Part shown: positions 28,225 through 38,081 of the stretch, one piece after another | Layout of the letters: the number at the start of each line of letters is the position of its first letter | Numbering within the stretch: position 1 is the stretch's first letter | Source: Hyphomonas pacifica | Lineage (GTDB): Bacteria; Pseudomonadota; Alphaproteobacteria; Caulobacterales; Hyphomonadaceae | Length of the DNA stretch: 64,000 nt | Assembly: GCF_000682675.1 (NCBI RefSeq) | Contig: NZ_AWFA01000002.1 | Coordinates: 1-64,000, forward strand | Reading direction: 5' to 3' | Notes under the pieces: generated by a model | Databases searched by the model: none | The model's input: the letters and a program-made list of their open reading frames with translations, nothing else | Told to the model about the DNA's origin: nothing | Position numbers and translations under genes: made by a program

Positions 28225-29798
28225 TGACCATGAACAATCACGGCCGCCCTACGTCTCCTGATCATGTTCCGTCTGACCGGAATGTCGAGACGGTCTCCGG
28301 TTCCCGCGGGCTTCTGCAGCATGAGGGCCTGATCTTCGAGGTCGGCACCCCTGAGACGACCGGCGTGGACCTACCCAAGCCGAAGAACCGTACCGGCCGC
28401 CTCGGCGGTGTTGCGCGCAAGAAAGGCACCGGCCTGCCGGGCTTGTCCGAGCCGCAGGCGGTGCGCCACTATATGCGCCTGTCCCAGAAGAACTATGCCA
28501 TCGATCTTGGCCTGTTCCCGCTGGGCAGCTGCACGATGAAGCACAATCCGCGCCTGAACGAAAAGCTGGCCCGCCTGCCGGGTTTTGCCGACATTCACCC
28601 GCTGCAACCGCAAGCCACCGTGCAGGGCGCACTGGAGCTGATCGACGAACTGGCCACCTGGCTGAAGACGCTGACCGGTATGCCGGCTGTGGCGATGAGC
28701 CCTAAGGCCGGCGCGCATGGCGAGTTCTGCGGCATGATGGCTATCCGTCAGGCCCTGATCGCGCGCGGTGAGGGGGAAACCCGCAAGCGCGTTCTGGTGC
28801 CGGCCTCCGCCCACGGAACAAACCCGGCGACGGCAGTGCAGTGCGGCTTTGTGGTTGACGAGATCAAGGCCAATGAGCGTGGCCGCGTGAACATGGATCA
28901 GTTGCGCGAGAAGCTGCATAATGCTGACGACATTGCCGGCATCATGCTGACCAATCCCAATACGTGCGGCCTGTTCGAAAGCGACATTCGCGAGATTGCC
29001 GACCTGATCCATGAGGCGGGCGGCTATTTCTATTGTGACGGCGCAAACTTCAACGCCATTGTCGGCCGGGTGCGTCCGGGCGATCTTGGCGTTGATGCGA
29101 TGCACATCAATCTGCACAAGACTTTCTCGACCCCGCATGGCGGTGGCGGCCCTGGCTCTGGGCCGACCGTGCTGTCCGAAGCGCTGGCGCCCTATGCACC
29201 AGTGCCATTCGTGGTGAAGGATGAGGACGGCGTGTTCCGTCTGGTCGAGGATGTAGAAGGCGATGCCAGCGAAAGCTTTGGCCGTATGGTGGCCTTCCAT
29301 GGCCAGATGGGCATGTTCGTGCGTGCGCTGACATATATTCTAAGTCATGGCGCAGACGGGCTGAAGCAGGCCTCCGAGGATGCCGTGCTGAATGCCAACT
29401 ACATTCAGGCGCGTCTAAAATCTGTCATGACGCCGGCTTTTGATGGCTATTGTATGCACGAGGCCCTGTTCTCTGACGCCTTCACGGCAGAGGGCATTGA
29501 GACCATCGACATCGCAAAATCGCTGATCGATGAGGGCTATCACCCGATGACGATGTATTTCCCGCTGGTGGTGCACGGCGCGATGCTGATCGAGCCGACG
29601 GAATCGGAGTCGAAGGCCGAGCTGGATCGCTTCTGCGACTCGCTGGAGTCCATTGCCCGCCGTGCGGCCCAGGGCGATGACACGCTGAAGGGCGCGCCAT
29701 ACCTTGCCCCGATGCGGCGTCTGGATGAGACCAAAGCCGCCCGGAAACCCATTCTCAAATGGGTGGAAGCGAACGCGGACAGCGTTGCCGCGGAATAG
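28224..29798 (+). CDS. gcvPB: Glycine decarboxylase subunit 2 (P protein, beta, PLP-binding)
   Basis: A 524-residue subunit carrying the active site. NLHKTFSTPHGGGGPGSGP contains the PLP-binding lysine and the glycine-rich turn; FPLGSCTMKHNPRLNEK and HPLQPQATVQGALELI match GcvPB, as does AHGTNPATA. The split P protein is common in many bacteria. The gene ends the gcv operon three bases before the stop of a convergent acyltransferase. I see no gcvL-type dehydrogenase here; the L protein must be supplied elsewhere. Confidence 0.96.
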   Translation: MTMNNHGRPTSPDHVPSDRNVETVSGSRGLLQHEGLIFEVGTPETTGVDLPKPKNRTGRLGGVARKKGTGLPGLSEPQAVRHYMRLSQKNYAIDLGLFPLGSCTMKHNPRLNEKLARLPGFADIHPLQPQATVQGALELIDELATWLKTLTGMPAVAMSPKAGAHGEFCGMMAIRQALIARGEGETRKRVLVPASAHGTNPATAVQCGFVVDEIKANERGRVNMDQLREKLHNADDIAGIMLTNPNTCGLFESDIREIADLIHEAGGYFYCDGANFNAIVGRVRPGDLGVDAMHINLHKTFSTPHGGGGPGSGPTVLSEALAPYAPVPFVVKDEDGVFRLVEDVEGDASESFGRMVAFHGQMGMFVRALTYILSHGADGLKQASEDAVLNANYIQARLKSVMTPAFDGYCMHEALFSDAFTAEGIETIDIAKSLIDEGYHPMTMYFPLVVHGAMLIEPTESESKAELDRFCDSLESIARRAAQGDDTLKGAPYLAPMRRLDETKAARKPILKWVEANADSVAAE

Positions 29799-29801
29799 AT
29801 A

Positions 29802-31181
29802 TCAGGCCGTGGCAGGTTCAGCGAGTTCGCGCTTGTCACGGCCAAACATCTTCTTGCGAAGCCGACCGAAAATGATGAGGCAGGGCTTCTCATAGAATCT
29901 GTAGGCCAGGGCCGAGGCAACAATGCTGAGGCTGACGCCGATTACGACAAAGGCGATATTGTCCAGTGGGCCGGGGACCCCGAGACGGAACACAGGTGCC
30001 AGCGCGTCAATCCTGCCCAGATGGTCGAAGATGCGCCGAAGCAGGCTCAAGACGAGCATGTGGCACAGATAGAGTGAGAATGACCAGTCGCCGAGTCGTA
30101 CACAGGCGGCGAGTACCTTGTTCAGCGGCCCTTTCAGCGCAAGCATCCGTTCAGGCATTGACTGCCCCGCCAGCCATCCAAGCCAGATCGTCACCATCAT
30201 GGTGATCGCGCCGACACTGATCGCCAATATGGTGGCACTCAAGCGGATGGCGTCGGCGCTTTTGTCATCCAGGCCGTAGAGCTGGTAGATCACCGTGCAG
30301 GCGAGAGTGCCTGTGGCTGCGGGTACAAGCCAGGCGAGACGCTGTTGCAGGTCCAGCATCGCAAGTCCGTAGATCAGAGCAGCGCTTGGTAGACCGAACC
30401 ACATCACCCGGCCCCATTGCAACGTATGAGCTGTTTCCAGACCCTGGTAGCAGAGCGCCGCCATCAGCCACAGCGTGGCCAGAAGTGTCACCGCCCCTGC
30501 TCGCCAATGCAGGCCGGACATGACAATCAGGCCAACGGCAGCGCCCAGGATAAACTCCATTGTCATCGGATAAAAGAACAGGGCAGGCAGATCGACGGCT
30601 AGCGGGCCGGACAGGCCCATAAGAGACCCTGCGATAACCCAGCCGCCCCAGATCAGCAGCAGGGCCGGCAGCCATCGCCGCGGAAGCAGAAGCAGAATGG
30701 CAAAAACGAAGTAGAAGTAGACCTCATGCACGAGGGTCCAGCCAACGCCTAGAATCGGGTGCTCGCCTTGTGGCAGAAGGGCAAAGGATTTCAGCAGGTA
30801 CGGGATCAGCGGTTCACTGCGCGAGATGGCCTGCCAGCCTTGGCCATGGCCGGATAAGCCATGCATCCACACCATGTATACAGTCATCATGCCGGCAAAA
30901 AGCCACCAGACCGGATAGATGCGGGTGATTCGAGCGAACAGGAAGTCAGTAGAACTCTTCACGCCGGTCTTCAGGTCATTGGTGACGTAGACCATGATGA
31001 AGCCGGAGATAACGAAGAACAGATCCACGCCTGCATAGCCATTTGAGAAAATGCCACTGACAATACCGTGCTCGGTCAGGCCGTTGGCTTCAATCCCCAG
31101 ACTCTCAAGAGACCGGATATGATAGAGCACCACGATGAGGGCAGCCAAACCTCTCAATACCTGGACAGACTGCAGCTTCAT
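29802..31181 (-). CDS. Acyltransferase 3 family membrane protein
   Basis: About 459 residues with roughly ten to eleven transmembrane segments. VQVLRGLAALIVVLYHI carries the arginine and the catalytic-type histidine of the acyltransferase 3 (OafA/NodX/ExoZ) family, and GVDLFFVISGFIMVYV and LGDWSFSLYLCHMLVL are the two other hallmark stretches. Members transfer acetyl or other acyl groups onto surface sugars. The start could also be a GTG at 31193; I chose the ATG at 31181 with AGG upstream. No sugar-assembly genes adjoin it, so the acceptor is unknown. Confidence 0.9.
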   Translation of the reverse strand: MKLQSVQVLRGLAALIVVLYHIRSLESLGIEANGLTEHGIVSGIFSNGYAGVDLFFVISGFIMVYVTNDLKTGVKSSTDFLFARITRIYPVWWLFAGMMTVYMVWMHGLSGHGQGWQAISRSEPLIPYLLKSFALLPQGEHPILGVGWTLVHEVYFYFVFAILLLLPRRWLPALLLIWGGWVIAGSLMGLSGPLAVDLPALFFYPMTMEFILGAAVGLIVMSGLHWRAGAVTLLATLWLMAALCYQGLETAHTLQWGRVMWFGLPSAALIYGLAMLDLQQRLAWLVPAATGTLACTVIYQLYGLDDKSADAIRLSATILAISVGAITMMVTIWLGWLAGQSMPERMLALKGPLNKVLAACVRLGDWSFSLYLCHMLVLSLLRRIFDHLGRIDALAPVFRLGVPGPLDNIAFVVIGVSLSIVASALAYRFYEKPCLIIFGRLRKKMFGRDKRELAEPATA

Positions 31182-31315
31182 CAGGGGCCTCACGCAACTA
31201 GGTCTCCACTTGGGAGTTCAAGGTGGTGTAGCAATCAGGTAACGTCCACGCCAGACTTTGAAGACAACCTGCTGTTTTATGTGGCGCGGCCTGACACGAG
31301 TATCATATTTCGGAA

Positions 31316-31666
31316 ATGCTGGACGACGAGACTTCCGTGGATAATCAACAGAGTACAATCACAGCCAAACCGATCAGCCCCCTGCGTAACGGGGTGTATG
31401 TGGCTTTCCGTCAGGTGCTGGCCCTGCTTGGCCTCATCATGATTGCTGTTGCCATTCCGATTGCGTTTCTCACACCGGTGATTCCGGTTGGCCTGCCAAT
31501 CGCCATTCTCGGCGTCGTGTTGCTGGGCCGCAATGCGATGTGGGGGCGCCGATGGATGGAGAGCGTGCTGGCCCGTCATCCCCGGGTTGAGCGTTTCGCC
31601 CCGAACTGGCTGATGCGGCTCGTGTTCGGGCGCGAGAAGCGAGATGTTCATCCAGACGGCAGATAG
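31316..31666 (+). CDS. Small membrane protein of unknown function
   Basis: A 116-residue protein with one long or two tightly packed hydrophobic segments at about 33-72 (VLALLGLIMIAVAIPIAF then VGLPIAILGVVLLG), followed by a basic C-terminal tail of about 40 residues. The layout recalls PGPGW-type small membrane proteins, but the motif itself is missing, so I leave it unnamed. It is divergent from the acyltransferase gene, sharing the 134-base gap. Confidence 0.7.
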   Translation: MLDDETSVDNQQSTITAKPISPLRNGVYVAFRQVLALLGLIMIAVAIPIAFLTPVIPVGLPIAILGVVLLGRNAMWGRRWMESVLARHPRVERFAPNWLMRLVFGREKRDVHPDGR

Positions 31667-31794
31667 TGTCTAAATTGCTGACCGGCGTGCGCTTTCAGCC
31701 ATCGGATGCAGAGCCGAAAGGCTGACACACTTGCGATAGTTGCAAATGTAAGCACTATAGCCGCAGAATTGCGGTTATACGGGGCTCAGACGAG

Positions 31795-33210
31795 ATGAGA
31801 ATATCACACCGACTGGTTGCCGGCGTGGCGGCAGCATTCATGCTGTCGGCTTGCGGTGGTGGTAAGGATGAAGCTGCGGAGAAAAAGGAGGCGGAAATTA
31901 CGTTCGACAAGAACCCGTATCCTTCCACTTATTCACCCTATCCCAATGCGCCAGTTCTGATCACCAATGCCACCATCCTGGATGGCGAGGGGGCACGGAT
32001 CGAGAATGGCAGCCTGTTGCTGGAAGACGGCAAGATTTCCGCCATTGGCAGCGACCTGGAGGCCCCGGAAGGTGCGATGACGATTGATGCGTCAGGCCGT
32101 TGGGTAACGCCTGGCATTATCGACAATCACAGCCACCTGGGCGTGTACCCATCCCCTGGCGTTAGTGCGCACGGGGATGGTAACGAAATTTCCGCGCCGG
32201 TGACGGCTGAGGTCTGGTCCGAGCATGGCGTCTGGCCACAGGATCCAGGCTTCACCCGCGCGCTGGCTGGTGGCATCACGTCTCTGCAGATCCTGCCGGG
32301 CAGTGCGAACCTGATTGGCGGTCGAGGTGTGATTGTGAAGAATGTGCCGAGCCGCACCGTACAGGGCATGAAATTCCCCAATGCGCCTTACACGCTTAAA
32401 ATGGCATGCGGCGAGAATCCGAAGCGAGTCTATGGCTATGGCGGCGGACGTTTTCCGGGCGGCGCGCCATATTCCCGCATGGGCAATATGGCGGGCTATC
32501 GCTCAGCCTGGATCCGCGCGACGGAGTACAAGCGTAAATGGGACAAGTATGAGAAAGAGGGCGGCGAGCCACCGGCTCGCGATTTGGAACTGGACACGCT
32601 TGCGGGTGTGCTGAATGGTGACATCCTAGTGCACATGCACTGCTATCGCGCCGACGAAATGGCCCAGATCATGGATATGTCGAAGGAGTTTGGCTACAAG
32701 GTCGCCTCCTTCCACCATGCTGTCGAAAGCTACAAGATTGCCGACAAGCTGGCCGAGTATGGCGCATGTTCGTCCATGTGGGCGGATTGGTGGGGCTTCA
32801 AGATGGAAGCCTATGACGGTATTCGCGAGAACATCCCGCTGGTGCACAAGGCGGGCGCGTGTGCGATTGTGCACTCTGACAGCGATGTTGGCATCCAGCG
32901 CTTGAACCAGGAAGCCGCCAAGGCATGGTCTGATGGCCGCAAGATCGGCATCGACATTCCGGAGGAGGAAGCCTGGACCTGGCTGTCCATCAATCCAGCA
33001 AAGTCGCTTGGTATTGATGACCGCACGGGCAGCCTGAAACCCGGCAAAATGGCCGATGTGGTGATTTGGTCCGGCGATCCGTTCAGTGTCTATACCAAGG
33101 CAGATCAGGTCTTCATTGATGGCGCCCTGATGTATGATCGCAGCACCCCTGAATCTGATCCGGTGACGGACTTTGAAATTGGCCAGCCTGGCGAAGGAGA
33201 CCGAAAATGA
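31795..33210 (+). CDS. Amidohydrolase-fold lipoprotein
   Basis: A 471-residue protein with a lipoprotein signal ending in LSAC (Cys20). It has the composite fold of imidazolonepropionase-like amidohydrolases: NATILDGEG strand, then WVTPGIIDNHSHLG with metal ligands His112 and His114, HCYRADEM and FHHAVESYK for the next histidines and HSDSDVG for the catalytic Asp. The metal site therefore looks complete. GSLKPGKMADVVIWSGDP is the typical C-terminal strand. Likely an exported peptidase or amidase; the substrate is unknown. Its last codons overlap the start of the next gene (ATGA). Confidence 0.88.
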   Translation: MRISHRLVAGVAAAFMLSACGGGKDEAAEKKEAEITFDKNPYPSTYSPYPNAPVLITNATILDGEGARIENGSLLLEDGKISAIGSDLEAPEGAMTIDASGRWVTPGIIDNHSHLGVYPSPGVSAHGDGNEISAPVTAEVWSEHGVWPQDPGFTRALAGGITSLQILPGSANLIGGRGVIVKNVPSRTVQGMKFPNAPYTLKMACGENPKRVYGYGGGRFPGGAPYSRMGNMAGYRSAWIRATEYKRKWDKYEKEGGEPPARDLELDTLAGVLNGDILVHMHCYRADEMAQIMDMSKEFGYKVASFHHAVESYKIADKLAEYGACSSMWADWWGFKMEAYDGIRENIPLVHKAGACAIVHSDSDVGIQRLNQEAAKAWSDGRKIGIDIPEEEAWTWLSINPAKSLGIDDRTGSLKPGKMADVVIWSGDPFSVYTKADQVFIDGALMYDRSTPESDPVTDFEIGQPGEGDRK

Positions 33211-34478
33211 GGAAGAGTCTTGCAACAGCCCTCGCGGCCTTTACCTGGCTGACCACACCCGCTCTGGCAGATACATATGTGATCCGTGGGGAGAGCGTCT
33301 GGACAGGTACAAGCCAGGGAACCATCAAGAATGGTGTTGTTGTGATCGAGGATGATCGCATCACAGCCGTTGGCGGGGCCAGTATGGCCGTGCCGGATGG
33401 GGCCTCTGAAATTTCCGCAAAATGGGTCACGCCCGGCCTGATCTCAGCCTATTCGCAGACGGGGCTGGTTGAGGTTGGCGCGGAAGACCCGACCAATGAT
33501 GCGTTGGCCGCGGCATCAGTCTATTCCATTTCGCTCAATGCGGCAGACGGGTTCAATCCGGATTCGACGGCGATTGATGTAACCCGTATCGAAGGGTTTA
33601 CGCGCCTAGTCGTTGCGCCGCAGACAGGCAACACCATGTTTGGTGGACAGGGCTTCATTGCCGACACGAGCGGTGATCTCGATACGCCGCTTACGGAGAA
33701 GGCATTCACCTTCATCGCGCTTGGCGAAGCTGGAGCAGGGCTGACGGGTGGGTCGCGGGCGTCTGCCATGGCAACGCTGAAAGCCGCGCTGGATGATGGC
33801 CGGACCTATCCTGCGCGCTACATTGCCAATAGCGAGGGTGATGCGCTGAAGCGTCTGGACGCGCAGGCCTTCAGCCCGGCAGCGCGCGGCCAGCAACTGA
33901 TTATGGTTCAGGCGCATCGCGCTAGCGACCTTAACGCGGTAATGGATCTGGCTGAAGAACAGCCGAATCTGAAGTTCGTGATTGTGGGCGGGGATGAGGC
34001 CTGGCGGGTTGCGCCGCGACTGGCGAAACTGGATATTCCTGTTATCGTAGACGCCTTTTCCAACCTGCCTTCCAGCTTTGAGCGTCTGGCGGCAACATCA
34101 GAGAATGCCAGCCGGCTGGCTGAAACGGGCGTTGCCTTTGCGATTGCGAATGTCGGCGATTCTGCCCAGCAGGCCCGTCTGGCGAGCCAAATTGCAGGCA
34201 ATGCGGTGGCCAATGGGCTGGATTTTGATGAGGCGCTTGCTGCCCTGACGGTTGTTCCGGCAGAGATCTTCAACATGACCGGATATGGAACACTTGCTCC
34301 GGGCGCACATGCCGATGTTGTGGCATGGGATGGTGATCCGCTGGAAGTTACTTCGAGCCCCGTCGCGGTCATCATTGATGGAGAGGCGCAATCGCTTCAG
34401 TCCCGTCAGACACGTCTGCGGGACCGGTATCTCAATCTGGATGAGAGCGAGCGCCCCATGGCGTATCACAAACCCTGA
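33207..34478 (+). CDS. Amidohydrolase-like protein without the metal-binding HxH motif
   Basis: A 423-residue paralogue of the preceding gene with a cleavable signal peptide (cut after TTPALA, about residue 21). The fold is kept: VIEDDRITAVGG, KWVTPGLIS, MVQAHRASDLNAVM and GTLAPGAHADVVAWDGDPL. But where the partner has D-N-H-S-H, this one has S-A-Y-S-Q at residues 80-84, so two histidine ligands and the aspartate before them are gone. FVIVGGDEAW replaces the second histidine region. It is probably a non-catalytic partner or has another chemistry. It overlaps the upstream gene by four bases. Confidence 0.85.
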   Translation: MRKSLATALAAFTWLTTPALADTYVIRGESVWTGTSQGTIKNGVVVIEDDRITAVGGASMAVPDGASEISAKWVTPGLISAYSQTGLVEVGAEDPTNDALAAASVYSISLNAADGFNPDSTAIDVTRIEGFTRLVVAPQTGNTMFGGQGFIADTSGDLDTPLTEKAFTFIALGEAGAGLTGGSRASAMATLKAALDDGRTYPARYIANSEGDALKRLDAQAFSPAARGQQLIMVQAHRASDLNAVMDLAEEQPNLKFVIVGGDEAWRVAPRLAKLDIPVIVDAFSNLPSSFERLAATSENASRLAETGVAFAIANVGDSAQQARLASQIAGNAVANGLDFDEALAALTVVPAEIFNMTGYGTLAPGAHADVVAWDGDPLEVTSSPVAVIIDGEAQSLQSRQTRLRDRYLNLDESERPMAYHKP

Positions 34479-34500
34479 TAGATCAAAGGCTCAACGCGGG

Positions 34501-37500
34501 TCAGGCGCCTGCGTTGAGTTGCTCGATCAGTTCTTGCGTCACGTGGCCTGTGGCGGCAAGTCCGGTGTCGGACTGGTATTCGCGGATCGCTGCGGCTGTG
34601 CCAGTCCCGAGAATGCCATCCGGAGTGCCGGCGTTGTAGCCCATCGTGTTCAGGGCGGCCTGAATGGCTTTTACCTGCTGAGGGTTCCCCAACTGCCAAG
34701 ACTGAAGCTCGAACCGACCATTTGCTGTAGCATTGGCCGGCGCAGCATTCCACAGATCCGCGCGGTTCAGGGCGCGTGCGTCGGCTTCCGGTGAAACCCT
34801 GGCGCTCAGCTCACGTACTTTCGCCGGCGCGCCTGCGTCGCCATTGCGGGCGGCCACGTTGAACCAATAGAGCGCTTCTTCCAGATCGGGGCTGATGCCG
34901 AGTCCTTCCTCGTACAGGATTCCGAGATTGTACTGGCTATCGACGATGCCATACTCCGCACCCTGACGGAACCATTCAACCGCGCCAGCATAGCTTTGCG
35001 GCCCGCCATCGCCCTGTGCCATGTAGACGGCATAGTCGTGCATGGCATTAATGTTGCCATTCTCGGCTGCGCGCTTTGTCCATTGGCGTGCAAGGGAGAG
35101 GTCCTTGGGAACGCCTGTGCCTTTTTCGTGCAGCTTGGAAAGTCTGTACTGCGCAATGGCTAGCCCGCCGACAGCCGCTTCCTGCATGAGGTCTGCGCCG
35201 TCCTGAAGCCTACCTTCGGCGAGATATGCCTGCGCTAGTGTGTAGCGTGCGACGGGGTTTCCTGCTGCGGCGGCGCCTTTCAGCGTGCCTGTTTCCGGGA
35301 TCGGCTCATAGGCGGGGGCCTTCTGGACAATCGTTGCAGACATGATCGACGGGTTGTCGGCCTTCGTGGCAGGATCGGTCTCGATGGTGGCTTCTGGGCT
35401 GGTTTCCGTACTGGCTTCAGAGGTGGGCGCCGTTTCCGCTTCACGGCCAAACAGCATGTCTTCCATATCGACATTGGCGGGCACCGCCTCAGCCTCTGTT
35501 CCTGCGGCCTCGGGCAAGCCTGCCTTAAAAGCCATGTCGTCTCCCTGCGGAGCAGTCTCTTCAGAGGCCGGTGTGGCCGCAGAAGGCACTACGGGCGTTG
35601 CGGCTGTCGACACATGAGGCGCGTCCTGAGTGCCACGCAGGTACAAATATCCACCGACAGCAGCGCCGGTGATTACGACTGCAGACGCAGCCGCATAGAG
35701 CGGCATCTTGCTGTTGGAGCGGCTTCCCTTTGCGGGCGCCATCTTGTCCTTGCGCGCAGAGGGTGCGCCGTTAGAGGCCGCAATCGCCGCGCGGCGTGCC
35801 ATTGCGATATAATTTTCCGTCTCTTCTGTCTCTTCAGTCTCGGCCACAGCTTCGGGCTCGGATGTCGGCTCTTCGGTGTCCTGAACCTCTTGGATGAAGC
35901 TGTGCAGATCGGCTTCGCTGTCGAAGTCCTCGGCATCGAAGATGTCTGAATCGCGGGCTTCAGTATGGCTGTCGTCCAGGCCCATGAGGGCAGACAGGGG
36001 GTCTGTTGCTCCGGTGCCTTCTTCGCCTTCAACTGCATCCATTTGAATGCCGAAATCGGAAGTCGTCTCAAAGAAGCTGAGATCGTCATCGTTGTCTTCA
36101 TCTTCGTCCAGTTCGACGAATGGGGAGTCATCGTCTGCGGACTCATAGAGAGATGATGTCTGCCGAGGGGGCGATGCCTGTTCCGATTGGCTGTCCCGTA
36201 GGGCCTCTTTCTGTTCTTCCGCTGTGAACTCCGCATCCGGAAGACCGGGTTCAAAGTCCTCTTCGAACACAGAGTCTTCAATCTCGACTATTTCATCGTT
36301 ATCCGTTGCAAACAGGTTTTCCGGCACGTCATCAGCCACGCGGGGGGCAACAGAAGATGGCTCTGAATTCCGGCCGGCATACGCGGGCGCGGTGAAGTCT
36401 TCCAGGCTTTCAAGGCGCGTCGCCAGAGAGGTGATTGCCTTCTGGAGCGGCGAGAGCGAGGATGTGGTCTGGGTCTGAATTTGCTCAAGACGTTCAGATA
36501 CATTGGATAGGGCATCGGACAGGCGATTGTCCGAATGCTTGCGGTTTTCATCGATCTGCGTTGCCAGGGTTTGCAAGGCCTTGTCCTGGCGCACTCGCAG
36601 GCGCGTGGCGACCTTTGCCACCTGATCCCCGATCTGCGAGATGGCGTCAGCACTGCGTTGTTCGCTTTCCTTGACGCGCCGGTCTACATGGCCCGCCATT
36701 TCGTCCATGCGTTCACTGACCATATCGCCAAATTGGCCAATCTCTTCGCGGATGGCATCGCTGGTCAGCGCGTCATCGCGGTTTTCGATGTCCTGCAGTC
36801 GCTTATCAAAGCTGGACGACAGCTCGTCGACGGCTTCGGAGGAATCCGCAGAGGCTGCGCGGGAAATTTCTTCCACTAGTTCTTGGCGTGCCTTGTCGAC
36901 CGTTTCGCGTACTGAGCGGGTGATGTCTTCAAAGCGCGCATTGAATTCCTCGCGCAGCTTCCGGGCAATGTCTGGGTCAACGCTTTCAGACAGAGCTCCG
37001 ATCTTCTCGTCGAGCTGGCTGTAGGTCGCTTCCAGGCTCTGCAGAGCTGTGTCCGTGGCTGTTTCGGCGCGGTTTAGGCGGTCCTGAATGCCTTCTATCT
37101 TGGAATCCATGGAGTCCACGGCCTCGGAGATCCGGGCGTTTACCACCTCCATGTCCGGGGCGGCATTGCCAGGATGCGCAATATCCTGATTGACCCGACC
37201 TTCCAGTGTAGTGAGCCGTTCGGACAGGTGCCGCGCGGCACCTTCGGCGCGCAGTTCGGCCTGCTCGACAGCCTTCTCCACGCGGGCGACTGCATGAGAC
37301 AACGTGTTTTCAACGCGCGTTTCCATGCCTTCCACGCGCTCGCTCAGGTCTGAGAATCCTGCTTCCACCCGGCCCTTTATGGCCTGGGCTTCGTTGTGCG
37401 CGAGTTCGTTTTCCTCGAACACGTGGCTGGCAAGTTTGCCAAGGGCCTCTTCGAGAGATTTCAGGGCTTCAAGGTTTTCGCGCGCAGAACTGTCTTGTTC

Positions 37501-37905
37501 CATGCGACGCACCTTGGCCTGCAGAGCCTCATGCGTTTCGCGCAGCTCATCCAGCAGGCTCTCGACATGGCCTGTCATCGAAGCCGTATTGTGCTCGGAT
37601 TCCTCAAGCCGGGCGACGAGACCAAGTATGGTGTGATCCATGCCGGTGATTGCCAGGGTCGAGCGCGCCTCTGTCGCTTCGATTCGCTTGGTCAGCTTGT
37701 CGATTGTGCTGGAAGCCGCGTCAGGTCTCAGGCGGCGGCTCTCATAGGGTGCAGATACTTCGTTCGGGCGCGGGGCTTCCGCTGACATCAGCAGTCGATT
37801 CAGATACTCCCCGAGCGTAAGGCCTTCTGCACTGGCAGCCTCCCGCGCGGCATCTCTTGCGCGCTGGTCGATCCCTTTTACGCTCCAGGGTCCTGTCTGG
37901 CTCAT
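34501..37905 (-). CDS. podJ: Polarity/localisation factor PodJ-like protein
   Basis: About 1134 residues from the ATG at 37905, with AGGAG six bases upstream (ATG at 37911 sits directly on that site). Residues 1-45 carry WSVKGIDQRARDAAREAA and TLGEYLNRLL, the conserved N-terminal signature of PodJ. About 60-560 is a long coiled coil, followed by an acidic stretch to about 720, one membrane span at about 734-756, then periplasmic SEL1/TPR-like repeats (about 860-1040) and a C-terminal peptidoglycan-binding domain (NTMGYNAGTPDGILGTGTAAAI). In Caulobacter PodJ organises the flagellated/new pole. The protein is expected at one cell pole, spanning the inner membrane. Confidence 0.9.
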   Translation of the reverse strand: MSQTGPWSVKGIDQRARDAAREAASAEGLTLGEYLNRLLMSAEAPRPNEVSAPYESRRLRPDAASSTIDKLTKRIEATEARSTLAITGMDHTILGLVARLEESEHNTASMTGHVESLLDELRETHEALQAKVRRMEQDSSARENLEALKSLEEALGKLASHVFEENELAHNEAQAIKGRVEAGFSDLSERVEGMETRVENTLSHAVARVEKAVEQAELRAEGAARHLSERLTTLEGRVNQDIAHPGNAAPDMEVVNARISEAVDSMDSKIEGIQDRLNRAETATDTALQSLEATYSQLDEKIGALSESVDPDIARKLREEFNARFEDITRSVRETVDKARQELVEEISRAASADSSEAVDELSSSFDKRLQDIENRDDALTSDAIREEIGQFGDMVSERMDEMAGHVDRRVKESEQRSADAISQIGDQVAKVATRLRVRQDKALQTLATQIDENRKHSDNRLSDALSNVSERLEQIQTQTTSSLSPLQKAITSLATRLESLEDFTAPAYAGRNSEPSSVAPRVADDVPENLFATDNDEIVEIEDSVFEEDFEPGLPDAEFTAEEQKEALRDSQSEQASPPRQTSSLYESADDDSPFVELDEDEDNDDDLSFFETTSDFGIQMDAVEGEEGTGATDPLSALMGLDDSHTEARDSDIFDAEDFDSEADLHSFIQEVQDTEEPTSEPEAVAETEETEETENYIAMARRAAIAASNGAPSARKDKMAPAKGSRSNSKMPLYAAASAVVITGAAVGGYLYLRGTQDAPHVSTAATPVVPSAATPASEETAPQGDDMAFKAGLPEAAGTEAEAVPANVDMEDMLFGREAETAPTSEASTETSPEATIETDPATKADNPSIMSATIVQKAPAYEPIPETGTLKGAAAAGNPVARYTLAQAYLAEGRLQDGADLMQEAAVGGLAIAQYRLSKLHEKGTGVPKDLSLARQWTKRAAENGNINAMHDYAVYMAQGDGGPQSYAGAVEWFRQGAEYGIVDSQYNLGILYEEGLGISPDLEEALYWFNVAARNGDAGAPAKVRELSARVSPEADARALNRADLWNAAPANATANGRFELQSWQLGNPQQVKAIQAALNTMGYNAGTPDGILGTGTAAAIREYQSDTGLAATGHVTQELIEQLNAGA

Positions 37906-37925
37906 CCCCATCTCCTGAACAGGTT

Positions 37926-38010
37926 GAATCACCTATCGGGATTAACCGATCAGGCGGATTCGTTCACATTTAGATTGTTGATGACAGGCGCCGTATTAAA
38001 AGTGGGTTAA
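37926..38010 (-). promoter_or_regulatory. podJ control region with CtrA-type box and two GANTC sites
   Basis: A full CtrA-type box, TTAA-N7-TTAA, lies at 37996-38010, about 91 bases before the podJ start. GAATC at 37926-37930 and GATTC at 37957-37961 are CcrM methylation sites of the GcrA-responsive kind, and TTAACC at 37942 is a half box. In Caulobacter the podJ gene is cell-cycle controlled, which fits. Confidence 0.6.
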
Positions 38011-38081
38011 ACGTAAAGAAAATCAGAGAAATTGGTAATACTGGCGCGAAGATGAGGCGGCAGTTTTCTGGTCAATAAAAG

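Noticed and set aside
31277-31651. 124-codon minus-strand frame opposite the small membrane protein
   Set aside because: The plus-strand product has a normal membrane segment; this one is His/Asn/Gln-rich and has no start site.
34501-37905. Frameshift or fusion in the 1134-residue gene
   Set aside because: The domain order (N-terminal PodJ segment, coiled coil, membrane span, SEL1 repeats, peptidoglycan-binding domain) is that of an intact PodJ.
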